64,000 nucleotides of DNA from Lachnospiraceae bacterium (lineage in GTDB: Bacteria; Bacillota; Clostridia; Lachnospirales; Lachnospiraceae): assembly GCA_902363835.1 (NCBI GenBank), contig CABJBM010000014.1:1-64000 (forward strand), given 5' to 3'. The position numbers and the translations under genes are program-made. Shown here in pieces: positions 43,955-51,992 of this stretch (the first letter of the stretch is position 1; every line of letters starts with the position of its first letter). Below the pieces are notes generated by a model. The model searched no databases. It saw only the letters and a list, made by a program, of their open reading frames with translations, and had not been told where the DNA came from.

Positions 43955-44920
43955 ATGTGTACGGCATTTACTTTAAAGTCACAGCAGGGAGAGGCCTTTT
44001 TTGGGAGAAATATGGACTTTTCTCATGATATTGATCCTCATCTTTACATTGTTCCAAAGAATTTTGAATGGGATAATATTTTAAGCATGGAAAAAATCCG
44101 TAATACCTACCGTTTTATCGGCATTGGACAGGAAATGGATGGGATTCTTGCATTTTTTGATGGGGTTAATGAAATGGGGTTTGCGGCGGCGGCCCTTTAT
44201 TTTGCAGGCTATGTAAAATATGATACCATGTCGCAGCCTGAGTCAATGGAACAGATTGCATCCTTTGATTTTCTCCATTATATTTTAGGAAGATGTGCAG
44301 ATATTAATGATTTACGGCAATTATTGGATAATATCTCCATTGTGGGCTTTGAGGATCCGGTGACACAAACTGTGGCTCCATTGCACTGGATGGCAGTGGA
44401 CCGCAGCGGGGAGTGTGTTGCCATTGAACTCACAGATAGAGGTATGGAAGTAATTCCAAATCCAATAGGTGTTATGGCCAACAGTCCTGATTTACGGTGG
44501 CATATGACTAATTTGAGAAATTACATAGGGGTAACCCCCTATCAGTCTGAGGAGGCTTGCTGGGGAAGTGTCCGCCTGACCCCACTTGGACAGGCGGGAG
44601 GCACCCAGCTTCTGCCGGGAGGGTTTACATCTCCGGAGCGGTTTGTACGGACCGCTTATTTAAAATCATTTGTTCCAACGCCTCAAACCCGCATGGAAGC
44701 GGTGATTTCATGCTTTCATGTTATAGAGAGCGTTACCATACCAAAAGGAGCAGTTATAACAAGCCGGAATACTTATGATTATACAAAATATACGGCCTTT
44801 ATCAATACGGCAACCTGTGAATATTTTTTTAAGACCTATGATAATATCCAGGTAAGAACGGCAAGCCTTTTCGAAAATTGCATCCAATTCCCGGAACTTG
44901 TGAATCTGGGGGGATTATAA
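43955..44920 (+). CDS. Linear amide C-N hydrolase, choloylglycine hydrolase family
   Basis: This 321-residue Ntn-hydrolase begins MCTAFTLKS, so Cys2 becomes the N-terminal nucleophile after removal of Met. FFGRNMDFSHDIDP supplies the Arg and Asp active-site residues, and NSPDLRWHMTNLRNY the Asn and Arg region. The family includes bile-salt hydrolase and penicillin V acylase. Bile-salt hydrolase activity is possible in a gut organism, but sequence alone does not separate the two. GAGGTG precedes the start at 43955. Confidence 0.88.
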   Translation: MCTAFTLKSQQGEAFFGRNMDFSHDIDPHLYIVPKNFEWDNILSMEKIRNTYRFIGIGQEMDGILAFFDGVNEMGFAAAALYFAGYVKYDTMSQPESMEQIASFDFLHYILGRCADINDLRQLLDNISIVGFEDPVTQTVAPLHWMAVDRSGECVAIELTDRGMEVIPNPIGVMANSPDLRWHMTNLRNYIGVTPYQSEEACWGSVRLTPLGQAGGTQLLPGGFTSPERFVRTAYLKSFVPTPQTRMEAVISCFHVIESVTIPKGAVITSRNTYDYTKYTAFINTATCEYFFKTYDNIQVRTASLFENCIQFPELVNLGGL

Positions 44921-44974
44921 AAGTTGATCAGCCATAAAATGCATTTTAAATCAAAGGGAATACATAAAGAAAAA

Positions 44975-45021
44975 TGGCGTATTGCATGCCTGGCTTTTGG
45001 AGCCAGTCATGCAATACGCCA
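44975..45021 (+). terminator. Strong stem-loop after the C-N hydrolase gene
   Basis: TGGCGTATTGCATG and CATGCAATACGCCA form a perfect 14-bp stem, extended by inner CTGGCT / AGCCAG. An A-tract precedes and follows, so it may terminate mainly on the opposite strand or act as an RNA stabiliser. Confidence 0.7.
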
Positions 45022-45535
45022 TGCAAAAAGTTATTTCAAAAAGGGAGGAGAGCTGATAATAAATTACCAGCTCGAGTATTATGAAAAAAAATCTTATATG
45101 CAATTTGTTTTTACATTTTAAGTATATCCATGAAACATGAAGAAATCATGTTGTTTATGTAAAAGGTTTTTGAATGAAATTTAAACAAAGTATGAACAGG
45201 CAGGCAGACAAGGTCACTATCTTGAATATTTAAAGGTTATCATGACAAAAATAAGAAAAGTTGCGGCTTTAATCTTTCATGCCAGCATGATTTGTATTCA
45301 GAGGGAGTTATTCCTTTTTTGAAGGGATTCAATGATATGGATTTTCGTATTATTTGTGTTGTAAGTAATCAAAGAATAATGAAGTGGCATGTAACATTCA
45401 GCATATCAGACTTAGAATGTGAAAAGTAAAATTAAAAAGTCACTTTATGACAACAGACCTGTTTTCAAATGGGACTATACAAATATAAGAGGATTTGATA
45501 AAATATAGCCATATGCGAAATTTAACGCAGAAAGT
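45022..45535. other. Non-coding stretch with a possible gene remnant
   Basis: About 500 bases without a convincing gene. Near 45230-45430 a plus-strand frame with no start reads HDLYSEGVIPFLKGFNDMDF and RIICVVSNQRI before a stop; it looks like a decayed coding fragment but I cannot name a parent. Confidence 0.35.
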
Positions 45536-45586
45536 GCCTTTGCAGGCATGCCTTTATGCCCGGAAAATAAGGGCAATAAAGAGGAA
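45536..45586 (+). repeat. Family B leader element, copy 4
   Basis: GCCTTTGCAGGCATGCC, TTTATGCCC, a 9-nt loop, GGGCAATAAAGAGGAAAGG. TGCCC at 45557 pairs with GGGCA at 45571. Here the outer pair is TTGC / GCAA where other copies have CTGC / GCAG, a compensatory change. It directly precedes the cyclophilin gene. Confidence 0.6.
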
Positions 45587-45598
45587 AGGAAGAAAAAC

Positions 45599-46117
45599 AT
45601 GAAAAATCCGGTTGTAACGATTACAATGGATAACGGCGACGTAATGAAAGCAGAGCTTTATCCGGAAATTGCCCCAAACACAGTAAATAATTTTATCAGT
45701 CTTATAAAAAAGGGTTTTTATAACGGACTGATCTTCCACAGGGTTATCAATGGGTTTATGCTTCAGGGTGGATGCCCGGAAGGAAGCGGAATGGGAGGCC
45801 CCGGTTATTCCATTAAGGGAGAATTCAGCCAGAACGGCTTTTCCAATGCATTTAAGCATTCAGAGGGAGTGCTTTCCATGGCAAGGGCCATGCATCCTGA
45901 TTCCGCTGGTTCTCAGTTCTTTATCATGCACAAAACTTCTCCCCATTTAGATGGCTCCTATGCTGCCTTTGGCAAGATCACTGATGGCATGGATATTGTG
46001 AACAAAATTGCCGAAGTGAAAACGGATTACAACGACCGTCCCATGAAAGAGCAGAAGATACAGTCCATGACCGTGGAAACCTTTGGGGAAGAGTATCCGG
46101 AACCGGAGACTTGTTAA
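45599..46117 (+). CDS. Cyclophilin-type peptidyl-prolyl isomerase
   Basis: This 172-residue protein has the cyclophilin active site: FHRVINGFMLQGG with catalytic Arg, GSQFFIMH, and LDGSYAAFGKITDGMDIV. No signal peptide is present, so it works in the cytosol, speeding proline isomerisation in folding proteins. The start at 45599 follows GAGGAAAGG; an upstream start at 45548 lies in the repeat leader. The GNAT gene follows after four bases. Confidence 0.93.
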   Translation: MKNPVVTITMDNGDVMKAELYPEIAPNTVNNFISLIKKGFYNGLIFHRVINGFMLQGGCPEGSGMGGPGYSIKGEFSQNGFSNAFKHSEGVLSMARAMHPDSAGSQFFIMHKTSPHLDGSYAAFGKITDGMDIVNKIAEVKTDYNDRPMKEQKIQSMTVETFGEEYPEPETC

Positions 46118-46121
46118 GACG

Positions 46122-46871
46122 ATGACCTGGGAACAAGAGATCACAGTAGAAGGAAGTGTTTTCCAGGTTACCATATCCGATGATCATGAGGCCCTGCGTT
46201 CTGCTTTTGCGGAAGGCAGGGCTGTTGTTGGTTTATGGGACGGTGGAAGGACAGATCAGAATCTTGCTCCCGCTGCTTATGTGGTGGAGAGCCTTCAAGA
46301 CGTTGATGATGAATTTTTAGAGCGGATGGTCAGGAGAAGGCGGGGGCTTCCTTGGAATATTGTCAGAACAGAGCGCCTGACTATCCGGGAATTTGTGCCT
46401 CAGGACTTTGCTTCCATACCAGACGAGCCTGAGGCCGGGATCTCAGGAGCCTTGTTTTTAAAAGAAGAATCTTTAAAGGATTACATCAGGCATCAATACG
46501 GCTTTTACGAGTATGGTATCTGGGCTGTGGCTGACCGCAAAACAGGGCTGCTTGTGGGAAAGGCAGGAATCTCCAATCTGGAGCTTGCCGGGCAGGAAGA
46601 ATTTTTAAAGGCAATAAAAAATAATGATACCCCGGTGGAACTGGGATATCACATTTTTTCTCCGTACAGACAGAAAGGGTATGGAAAAGAGGCCTGCAGG
46701 GCCATTCTTACCTATGCATCCCTGGCTGTTTCAGAGAGAATTTATGCAAGGATCCATGAGCAGAACTGCGGATCCATAAAACTGGCGGAGGATCTGGGGT
46801 TCCGGCTTATTGCCCGAACACATAGCGGATCAGCTCCAGGGCTGTGTCTGTATGAGTGGAATTACCCATGA
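46122..46871 (+). CDS. GNAT-family N-acetyltransferase with N-terminal extension
   Basis: This 249-residue protein has a GNAT domain in the last 150 residues: RTERLTIREFVPQDF, WAVADRKTGLLVGKAGISNL, ELGYHIFSPYRQKGYGKEAC (acetyl-CoA loop) and IHEQNCGSIKLAEDLGFRL. About 90 N-terminal residues form an extra domain I do not recognise (VVGLWDGGRTDQNL, AAYVVESLQDVDDEFLERM). RimJ/RimL-type acetyl transfer to amines or protein N-termini is likely. It starts close behind the cyclophilin gene. Its 3' end overlaps the opposite-strand gene by 65 bases. Confidence 0.8.
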   Translation: MTWEQEITVEGSVFQVTISDDHEALRSAFAEGRAVVGLWDGGRTDQNLAPAAYVVESLQDVDDEFLERMVRRRRGLPWNIVRTERLTIREFVPQDFASIPDEPEAGISGALFLKEESLKDYIRHQYGFYEYGIWAVADRKTGLLVGKAGISNLELAGQEEFLKAIKNNDTPVELGYHIFSPYRQKGYGKEACRAILTYASLAVSERIYARIHEQNCGSIKLAEDLGFRLIARTHSGSAPGLCLYEWNYP

Positions 46872-47508
46872 TGGAAAGCACCGGTTCATCAATGACAAGG
46901 CCGGTTTTTTCACAGAAATCCGTGCCGCCGATGAGAAGGCCGCAGGCTGTTTCTTCGCCGGTCTCCTGATTGGTTACAAAATAGAGGTTCTCCTTAACCT
47001 TATCGTAAACGTCGGCAGGCAGAAGCTCTTTTAAATCCACAAACCCGCCCATTTCCCCAAAGTGGTCTATGGTATCAGGCTTTCCGATCATAACGTCCAG
47101 TCCCTTGCTGGATATCATGGCGGTTATTTTAGCCAGCTGCGCATAGGTGAACTCATTCATGGAAGATTCGTCAAAGGTGGGGGACATGGAGTAGTCCACA
47201 TCAATCTTTGCATCCTCTTTAAGATCAATGTACTGGCGGAAGCCCTGATTAAAGTAATCATCTACGGAATCCGCTTCACCCGTAGGACTGCTGTTTAAAA
47301 TGACGCAGGAAAGAGCTGTTTCAAACCGGTTGTTATAGACGGCTGAGCCGATGGAAGAGATCAGAATCACGGAAACGACGGCAATGATGATAGGAATCTT
47401 GTAATATTCCCAGATGTACCAGAGCTTGTCTTTTACGCTCATATTTTTTATCTTATTCCGTTCCTCCCGCAGAGTGTCCTTAATGGTTTTGTCTTCATAT
47501 GGGGTCAT
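46807..47508 (-). CDS. Hypothetical membrane-anchored extracytoplasmic protein
   Basis: This 233-residue protein has a charged cytosolic N-terminus of about 36 residues, a membrane helix IPIIIAVVSVILISSIGSAVY, and an extracytoplasmic domain with KGLDVMIGKPDTIDHFGEMG and FVDLKELLPADVYDKV. The outer domain resembles a periplasmic-binding or sensor fold in its order, but I cannot assign a family. It overlaps the acetyltransferase end, and diverges from YesL. Confidence 0.75.
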   Translation of the reverse strand: MTPYEDKTIKDTLREERNKIKNMSVKDKLWYIWEYYKIPIIIAVVSVILISSIGSAVYNNRFETALSCVILNSSPTGEADSVDDYFNQGFRQYIDLKEDAKIDVDYSMSPTFDESSMNEFTYAQLAKITAMISSKGLDVMIGKPDTIDHFGEMGGFVDLKELLPADVYDKVKENLYFVTNQETGEETACGLLIGGTDFCEKTGLVIDEPVLSIMGNSTHTDTALELIRYVFGQ

Positions 47509-47549
47509 GATTTACGCCTCTTTCTATCTTTATTGCAGGTGCCTTTTTG

Positions 47550-47579
47550 ATTATATCATGAACCTGGGGTTCATGATCA
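47550..47579 (-). promoter_or_regulatory. Promoter with 19-bp dyad-containing spacer
   Basis: On the minus strand TTGATC (47579-47574) and TATAAT (47555-47550) are 19 bases apart, and the spacer is a perfect dyad ATGAACC-CCA-GGTTCAT. A long spacer holding a dyad is the layout of MerR-activated promoters. It would drive the 46807-47508 gene. Confidence 0.55.
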
Positions 47580-47763
47580 ACATCTAACATTCGCGCTTAT
47601 GAGGAAGCTCATTTTCGCTTTCTTGTGCTCATTATATCACACAACCATGGATTTTCATTAAAATAATTATAAATTTTTGGTGAAATATGAAAGAAGGTTT
47701 GCTTTTTATGGGCAAATCCGCTATAATATCCTTTAATGCTATTAATAAGAAGGGGAAAAATGT

Positions 47764-48522
47764 ATGTTTTCTGGTTTTTTTAATTATGATAATCCGGTAT
47801 GGAGATTTATCGGTAAATTTGGAGATCTGATTATTCTAAATATCCTGTGGCTAATATGCAGCATCCCGATTTTTACCATGGGAGCTTCAACCACAGCCGT
47901 ATATTATGTAACCCTAAAGCTTGCAAGAGATGATGATGGATACACCATCCGCTCTTTTTTTAAATCTTTTAAAGAAAACTTTAAGCAGTCCACGGTGATC
48001 TGGCTCATTCTTTTGGCCGTGGGAGTGATCCTTGGGATTGATGTGTATTTCTTTACCAGATTATTTACAGGTTCCGGATCTTTTCGGACGGTAATGCTTA
48101 CGGTGTTCCTGGCAATGGTTCTTGTTTATGGGGCTGTTTTTACGTATATTTTCCCGCTTCAGGCCAGATTTTTCAACTCAGTAAAGCGCACCTTTTTCAA
48201 TGCATTTTTCATGTCACTGCGCCATTTATTCCGCACCATTGGAATGATTGCCATTGACGGTGTTCTGATAGCGGCTGCTTTTGTATTCATGGTGCCGCCG
48301 ATGCTGATGATATTCATGCTGTTTGGCTTTCCGCTTCTTGCGTTTATTAATTCCTATATTCTGACGCCTGTGTTTAACTTATACATGCCTAAGGAAGAGG
48401 AGAAAAATGACGAGCTTAGGCCTTTGTTTGCAGATGAGGACGAGCCTGTCAGCAGTATTCTCATGGCAAAGGGTGATGAGAATGAGGAAGAAGCATCTGA
48501 GAAGAAAGAAACAGAGGTTTAA
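47764..48522 (+). CDS. YesL-family (DUF624) membrane protein
   Basis: This 252-residue protein matches the YesL/DUF624 family: FNYDNPVWRFIGKFGDLIIL, LWLICSIPIFTMGASTTAVYYV and KLARDDDGYTIRSFFKSFKENF. Five to six membrane segments are apparent, with an acidic cytosolic tail. YesL proteins are often linked to sugar ABC transport or two-component genes, but the role is unknown. AGAAGGGG precedes the start. Confidence 0.85.
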   Translation: MFSGFFNYDNPVWRFIGKFGDLIILNILWLICSIPIFTMGASTTAVYYVTLKLARDDDGYTIRSFFKSFKENFKQSTVIWLILLAVGVILGIDVYFFTRLFTGSGSFRTVMLTVFLAMVLVYGAVFTYIFPLQARFFNSVKRTFFNAFFMSLRHLFRTIGMIAIDGVLIAAAFVFMVPPMLMIFMLFGFPLLAFINSYILTPVFNLYMPKEEEKNDELRPLFADEDEPVSSILMAKGDENEEEASEKKETEV

Positions 48523-48554
48523 AATACAAGACGGGCAGGAATAATTCCTGCCGG

Positions 48555-48602
48555 CAGCCGGCAGGGACCGTTTACAAATCCCTGTGCGGCTGTTTTTTTA
48601 TT
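48555..48602 (+). terminator. Terminator after yesL
   Basis: AGCCGGCAGGGA and TCCCTGTGCGGCT form an imperfect stem followed by TTTTTTT. A smaller hairpin GGCAGGAA / TTCCTGCC stands just before it. Confidence 0.88.
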
Positions 48603-48747
48603 CATGAGAAACGGCGGGAATCTGCTTTGCAGGCTCTTTATTTTTGAGTCATAGTATTTTATGGGGATTTCATACTATGGACACTATCTGGACACAAAAA
48701 AAAGATATACTTAGTAATTGGACAAGGAAATACCTGGGAGGTGGAAT

Positions 48748-49326
48748 ATGACTGAAGAAGAGTATCTCTGTTTTATCCAGCCCTATGAGGATGCACTTAA
48801 AAACATCCGTGTCAGAGTGGATGTGCTAAATAATGATTACAGGAGAAAGTATCAGAATTACCCGATCCATCATATCCAGCACAGAATCAAGCAAAAGGAA
48901 AGCATTGAAAATAAGCTGGACAAGAACGGATATGATGCCAGTGTGGATTCGGCCAGGAACTATCTGACGGATATTGCCGGAATCCGGGTTATTTGCTATT
49001 TTGTAAGTGATATTTATGCTGTTGTATGCCTGTTAAAAAAGCAATCGGACATTGTGGTCATAAAGGAAAGTGATTATATCACCAGTCCAAAATCCAACGG
49101 GTACAGGAGCTTTCACATTGTTTTTGGGGTTCCGGTCTATCACACCGATGGCATGGAATATTATCCTGTGGAAATACAGCTGCGCACAATGTCCATGGAC
49201 TTATGGGCCAGCATGGAGCACCGCATTTGCTATAAGGGGGAACAGAAGGAACAGGCAGCCAAGGAATTTAAGGAATATGCCATAGCCTTAAGACAGATGG
49301 AGGAAGAGATGGAAAAGTTCCTTTGA
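48748..49326 (+). CDS. Small (p)ppGpp synthetase, RelA/SpoT domain
   Basis: This 192-residue protein is a synthetase-only RelA/SpoT protein (RelQ/YjbM class). DIAGIRVICYFVSDIYAVV, KESDYITSPKSNGYRSFHIV (with the guanosine-stacking region), YPVEIQLRTMSMDLWASMEH and the C-terminal helix are present. It makes (p)ppGpp from GTP or GDP and ATP. GGGAGGTGG precedes the start at 48748. A family A element starts three bases after the stop. Confidence 0.92.
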   Translation: MTEEEYLCFIQPYEDALKNIRVRVDVLNNDYRRKYQNYPIHHIQHRIKQKESIENKLDKNGYDASVDSARNYLTDIAGIRVICYFVSDIYAVVCLLKKQSDIVVIKESDYITSPKSNGYRSFHIVFGVPVYHTDGMEYYPVEIQLRTMSMDLWASMEHRICYKGEQKEQAAKEFKEYAIALRQMEEEMEKFL

Positions 49327-49328
49327 GG

Positions 49329-49410
49329 CAAGATTGAAAGAAAAGTGTTATTTAACCTTGAGTTTGTGAACCAATTGAATATGCAAGTATATCTTTTTGA
49401 TTCATTAGGA
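49329..49410 (+). repeat. Family A structured leader element, copy 3
   Basis: This 82-nt element aligns without gaps to copy 2. It keeps the CAAG / CTTG stem, TTGTGAACCAA, an imperfect version of the palindrome (GAATATGCAAGTATATC, one G-C replaced by G-U) and TTGATTCATTAGGA. Unlike the others it follows a stop codon and leads only into a 39-codon frame and a terminator. Confidence 0.65.
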
Positions 49411-49417
49411 TGAAAAA

Positions 49418-49537
49418 ATGAGAGAGGGCACGTTCCAAGGCTATGAGTTAAAAGCCATGGCTTTGGAACATGCTCTTTTATTATGTCTAAAGACCTCGGA
49501 TTTCCGTGTGTTGGGCGGCAGCAGAAAAAGGATATAG
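49418..49537 (+). CDS. Possible 39-aa peptide after family A element
   Basis: An ATG sits after the element's AGGA, as in copy 2. The 39-codon frame reads MREGTFQGYELKAMALEHAL and ends at TAG 49535. The first half coincides with a strong hairpin, so a non-coding terminator is at least as likely. It may be a remnant of a gene that once followed the element. Confidence 0.25.
   Translation: MREGTFQGYELKAMALEHALLLCLKTSDFRVLGGSRKRI
49426..49482 (+). terminator. Terminator downstream of relQ-like gene
   Basis: GGGCACGTTCCAAGGCTATG pairs with CATGGCTTTGGAACATGCTC through about 19 bp including G-U pairs, followed by TTTTATTA. Confidence 0.8.
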
Positions 49538-49982
49538 CATAAATCAAAAAAGGGCATGGGCTATGAAACGAAGAACAGCAATAGCAGCAGTTATGACGAT
49601 TCATACAGAAATCCCATTGCCCTTAATACGGATTATTTCGGCTGCCAAGGAAGTACGTATGTAAATATGAGACAAGTTTTCCTTTGTCCCATGATCCTCA
49701 CGAGAATAAAAGTCGGGGATAACCGCTTAAAAGGCAATTATCTCCGTTGATAGTTTATGTCCATTCTGTATGAATTAAAAGTTTATTCCTTTTGGAAATT
49801 ACAACACATCCTCATTAATTTTGTTTACAAAAAAAGGCGGTTCCAGTTTTGGAGCACCCTTGTATCGTATATAAACATTATCCATGACTGTTTCTTTCTG
49901 TCAAATAAAATTTTAGAATGGTATGAATAAGAATTTTGTAAAAAATTAACAAGAACAAGAAGCGTATATGAGAATAAAAGCC
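49538..49982. other. Non-coding stretch before ispE
   Basis: About 440 bases with no convincing gene. A short frame starting MKRRTAIAAVMTIHTEIPLP and a 64-codon frame in another register overlap near 49560-49750; neither resembles a known protein. Confidence 0.35.
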
Positions 49983-50011
49983 TTGTACTTTTCTCAAATA
50001 TGTTATATACT
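49983..50011 (+). promoter_or_regulatory. Promoter of ispE
   Basis: TTGTAC at 49983-49988 and TATACT at 50006-50011 are 17 bases apart. Confidence 0.65.
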
Positions 50012-50077
50012 AAATACTGTATACAAAAAAATGCAAAAATACAATCCAAAGAAATAAAAAGCGAGGAATATTTGCCT

Positions 50078-50983
50078 ATGATAAGACATCTGGGATTAAA
50101 AGCTTACGGAAAGGTAAATCTGGGGCTTGATGTTTTGAGAAAACGGGAAGACGGATACCATGAGGTACGGATGATCATGCAGACCGTAGGCCTTTATGAT
50201 AAGATTGATATTTACTTGAAAGAGACTCCGGGTATCGAGGTTGTGACGAATCTTTATTACCTGCCGGTGAATGAAAACAACCTGGTCTATAAAGCGGCCA
50301 AACTACTTATGGAGGAGTTCCATATCCTTCACGGCATCCGCATTCACCTGAATAAATTCATTCCTGTTTCTGCGGGAATGGCCGGAGGCAGCAGCGATGC
50401 GGCGACCGTATTGTTCGGGGTCAACAAGATGTTCCAGCTTGGTCTGACAAGGGAAGAACTGATGAAACGCGGTGTAAAAATCGGGGCAGACGTGCCTTAC
50501 TGCCTGATGAGAGGAACTGCGCTGAGTGAAGGGATCGGAGAAATTTTAACCCCCCTTCCTGATATGCCCCAGTGTCAGGTGATTATAGCAAAGCCTGCGG
50601 TCAGCGTATCCACAAAATTCGTCTATGAACATCTGGATGTATCCGCCTTAAGGAAAGAGGACCATCCGGATATTGACGGAATGATCGAAGCCATTGGGAA
50701 ACATAACATATACCAGGTATCTGAGCGTCTGGGAAATGTTCTTGAAACGGTTACCATTCCGGAATACCCGGTAATCGCACAGATCAAGGACAAAATAAAA
50801 GAATTGGGGGCAGTGAACGCTTTAATGAGCGGGAGCGGCCCGACCGTATTTGGAATTTTCACCAGTCCCAGGGCCGCGGAACAGGCTTATGAGGAATTGA
50901 GATACGGTGAGGCAAGAAATCTTGCAAAACAGGTTTATCTGACAAATTTTTATAATACCAGGGAGGTTACAAATGAGCAATGA
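50078..50983 (+). CDS. ispE: 4-diphosphocytidyl-2-C-methyl-D-erythritol kinase
   Basis: This 301-residue GHMP kinase begins LKAYGKVNLGLDVLRKREDGYHEV, the IspE substrate motif, and has the ATP-binding PVSAGMAGGSSDAATV and the third motif ALMSGSGPTVFG. It phosphorylates CDP-methylerythritol in the non-mevalonate isoprenoid pathway. The ATG at 50078 is chosen from homology; GAGG is 11 bases upstream. Its end overlaps the GntR gene by 11 bases, so the two are coupled. Confidence 0.93.
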   Translation: MIRHLGLKAYGKVNLGLDVLRKREDGYHEVRMIMQTVGLYDKIDIYLKETPGIEVVTNLYYLPVNENNLVYKAAKLLMEEFHILHGIRIHLNKFIPVSAGMAGGSSDAATVLFGVNKMFQLGLTREELMKRGVKIGADVPYCLMRGTALSEGIGEILTPLPDMPQCQVIIAKPAVSVSTKFVYEHLDVSALRKEDHPDIDGMIEAIGKHNIYQVSERLGNVLETVTIPEYPVIAQIKDKIKELGAVNALMSGSGPTVFGIFTSPRAAEQAYEELRYGEARNLAKQVYLTNFYNTREVTNEQ

Positions 50984-51647
50984 TTTAAAGGTTAATATGA
51001 ATGAATATCTGCCCCTTCGGGATGTGGTTTTTAATACCCTGCGCCAGGCGATTTTAAAAGGGGAACTGGCACCGGGAGAGCGTCTTATGGAGATCCAGCT
51101 TGCGGAACGCCTTGGAGTCAGCCGTACTCCCATCCGGGAAGCCATCAGGAAACTGGAGTTAGAAGGGCTGGTGCTAATGGTACCAAGAAAAGGTGCTGAA
51201 GTAGCAAAGATTTCAGAAAAAAGCTTAAGGGATGTCCTTGAGGTCCGCAGATCCTTAGAGGAGCTGGCCATTGAACTGGCTTGTCAGCGCATGAGCCAGG
51301 AGGCTGTGGAAGAGCTTGAGAAAAAGCAGGAGGATTTTAAGAGCGCGGTTGATCATGGCAATGCCATGGAAATTGCGGAAACGGATGAGGCCTATCATGA
51401 CGTGATTTATAAAGGGACCTGCAATGACAGGCTGGTGCAGATGATCAATAATTTAAGGGAACAGATGTACCGTTACCGTCTGGAATACATCAAGGATGAG
51501 GACAAGCGCCAGATCCTTTTGCTGGAGCATGACAACATATTAAGAGCAGTCAAACAGCGGAAGGTCCAGGAAGCAAAGGAAGCCATGCGGGAGCATATTG
51601 ATAATCAGGAAATCACGGTATCAAAGAATATTAAGGAACAGGAATGA
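50973..51647 (+). CDS. GntR-family regulator, FadR/VanR subgroup
   Basis: This 224-residue protein has an N-terminal winged helix (LRQAILKGELAPGERLMEIQ, LAERLGVSRTPIREAIRKLE) and a helical FCD ligand domain with the metal-binding Asp/His pattern near DEAYHDVIY and LLLEHDNIL. Its start overlaps ispE. FCD regulators usually respond to organic acids. Linkage to ispE appears to be a conserved transcription unit rather than a functional tie; this is inference. Confidence 0.88.
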   Translation: MSNDLKVNMNEYLPLRDVVFNTLRQAILKGELAPGERLMEIQLAERLGVSRTPIREAIRKLELEGLVLMVPRKGAEVAKISEKSLRDVLEVRRSLEELAIELACQRMSQEAVEELEKKQEDFKSAVDHGNAMEIAETDEAYHDVIYKGTCNDRLVQMINNLREQMYRYRLEYIKDEDKRQILLLEHDNILRAVKQRKVQEAKEAMREHIDNQEITVSKNIKEQE

Positions 51648-51663
51648 GAAGGAGAGGGATCTT

Positions 51664-51855
51664 ATGGCATTTAAGGAAAAGTATCTGGCCGGTGAGATAG
51701 AATTCGAAGCCATTGATGATTATATTGAAGAATGGAATAACAGCAGTACAACCGAAACCCTTGCCCAGTTTCTCGGCCTTAATGAAGAGGAAGAGGATGT
51801 GTGGATTGAGGAAAGCGATGAAGCCTTAAAAGAGCTTCTTGACAGCAAAAGATAA
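51664..51855 (+). CDS. Small acidic protein (63 aa)
   Basis: This 63-residue acidic protein reads MAFKEKYLAGEIEFEAIDDY, followed by IEEWNNSSTTETLAQFLGLN and an acidic helical end. AGAAGGAGAGG stands upstream of the ATG at 51664, 16 bases after the GntR stop. It looks conserved in the sense of a clean frame and site, but I do not know a function. It closes the ispE unit. Confidence 0.65.
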   Translation: MAFKEKYLAGEIEFEAIDDYIEEWNNSSTTETLAQFLGLNEEEEDVWIEESDEALKELLDSKR

Positions 51856-51892
51856 TTTAATGGTAAAATTTATTAAATAAGTATAATCCTTG

Positions 51893-51921
51893 TTGACAGG
51901 GTGACAATGTGTCATTATAAT
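51893..51921 (+). promoter_or_regulatory. Consensus promoter of the TetR-RND cluster
   Basis: TTGACA at 51893-51898 and TATAAT at 51916-51921 are both perfect and separated by exactly 17 bases, so this is one of the strongest promoters in the window. Confidence 0.9.
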
Positions 51922-51939
51922 TAAGTGACATGTTGTCAC
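51901..51939. promoter_or_regulatory. Twin TetR-type operators
   Basis: Two 15-nt sites GTGACAATGTGTCAT (51901-51915) and GTGACATGTTGTCAC (51925-51939) share the form GTGACA-N3-TGTCAC. The first fills the -35/-10 spacer and the second covers the start region; centres are 24 bp apart. The adjacent TetR protein should bind here. Confidence 0.85.
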
Positions 51940-51992
51940 CTTTGTGTATTTTAGCTTTATTCGCAGGGGAAAGGGAAAAGTGAGGTGAGGAA

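Noticed and set aside
44924..45121. 65-codon frame after the C-N hydrolase gene
   Set aside because: It runs straight through a strong terminator-like hairpin and has no family resemblance.
49556..49750. 64-codon frame before ispE
   Set aside because: No ribosome-binding site, odd composition, and competing frames in the same stretch.
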